The notes under the pieces are model-generated. The model did no database searches. It was given only the letters and a program-made list of their open reading frames with translations, and was not told where the DNA came from. A program made the position numbers and the translations under genes. Below, piece by piece: positions 63,795 through 64,000 of a stretch of DNA of 64,000 bases; the first letter of the stretch is position 1; every line of letters begins with the position of its first letter. This DNA is from Streptomyces viridochromogenes (GTDB taxonomy: Bacteria; Actinomycetota; Actinomycetes; Streptomycetales; Streptomycetaceae): positions 79,697 through 143,696 of the forward strand of contig NZ_LGUR01000162.1 of the NCBI RefSeq assembly GCF_001270495.1, written 5' to 3'.

Positions 63795-64000
63795 TCAGCG
63801 CGGTCGCAGGGCGGCCACGGCGGCGATGGCGGGGGCCGCGATGAGCAGCACGAAGGTGAGGGGCGACGGGGCGTCGTGCGCCGGCCGCCTGTGCCGGGTG
63901 GCGCGGTACGGCGGGTAGTGCACCGGGGTCGCGGACGGACTCGGGGTGGGCTTGACCGACGGCTTGGGTGCCGGCGTCGGGGTGGGGGCCGGGACCGGCC
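63795..64000 (-). CDS. Pro/Thr-rich protein with C-terminal membrane anchor, 3' end only
   Basis: The visible 68 codons read PVPAPTPTPAPKPSVKPTPS.., then a basic stretch YRATRHRRPAHDA, a hydrophobic segment LTFVLLIAAPAIAAVAAL and RPR before TGA at 63795. This is the C-terminus of a wall-spanning, membrane-anchored surface protein; the start lies beyond the window. It may join the surface-protein group to its left. Confidence 0.7.
   Translation of the reverse strand, partial: PVPAPTPTPAPKPSVKPTPSPSATPVHYPPYRATRHRRPAHDAPSPLTFVLLIAAPAIAAVAALRPR

Overview
The window is about 70% GC, with GTG and TTG starts beside ATG, many 4-bp start/stop overlaps, and families typical of filamentous actinobacteria: an Rpf-like/LysM/M23 wall hydrolase, LysX, a class F sortase, a SpoIIE-type phosphatase with PAS, GAF and ATPase domains, and a sugar ABC importer without its own ATPase. 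This points to a Streptomyces or close relative. No rRNA, tRNA or CRISPR array was seen, and no classical antibiotic cluster.

Left part (1-20000). An IS630-like transposase end touches the left edge. Then come panD, a small acetyltransferase coupled to an Asp/Glu racemase-family protein, gnd, a three-domain cell-wall hydrolase, a DMT permease, an FhuF-like Fe-S protein, and the glycogen pair glgA-glgC. A decayed GH2 glycosidase follows. Next are a WS/DGAT acyltransferase, a zinc-ribbon SDR, a second SDR with an HD protein, two tiny ORFs, a GNAT, a TetR regulator with a GDSL esterase, and an amidase.

Central part (20000-45200) is the most interesting. It is a glycan-foraging region. Secreted GH20 hexosaminidase and GH29 fucosidase come first, then a serine hydrolase. 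A LacI regulator diverges, across four operator-like palindromes, from an operon with an ABC sugar importer, a cytoplasmic GH5 enzyme (GH5_18-like by context), a secreted GH85 endo-beta-N-acetylglucosaminidase and a cytoplasmic GH38 alpha-mannosidase. This set fits release, import and intracellular dismantling of N-glycans. After a peptidoglycan amidase, a GntR regulator diverges from an eight-gene operon: an RbsABC-like importer plus fuconate dehydratase, SDR, aldo-keto reductase, mutarotase and lactonase. This is a non-phosphorylative L-fucose pathway, which could consume fucose freed by the GH29 enzyme. The final lyase/hydrolase step is not in the window.

Right part (45200-64000) is mostly envelope and regulation: an LMF1-like membrane protein, a DUF6777-like lipoprotein, the SpoIIE phosphatase, an Fpg/Nei glycosylase, an ECF sigma/unknown/anti-sigma set, a CapA-like lipoprotein, a MarR regulator divergent from an alpha/beta hydrolase, a universal stress protein, LysX, a polysaccharide deacetylase, a class F sortase with two related small surface proteins, a DUF4239 membrane protein, and a partial Pro-rich membrane protein at the right edge.
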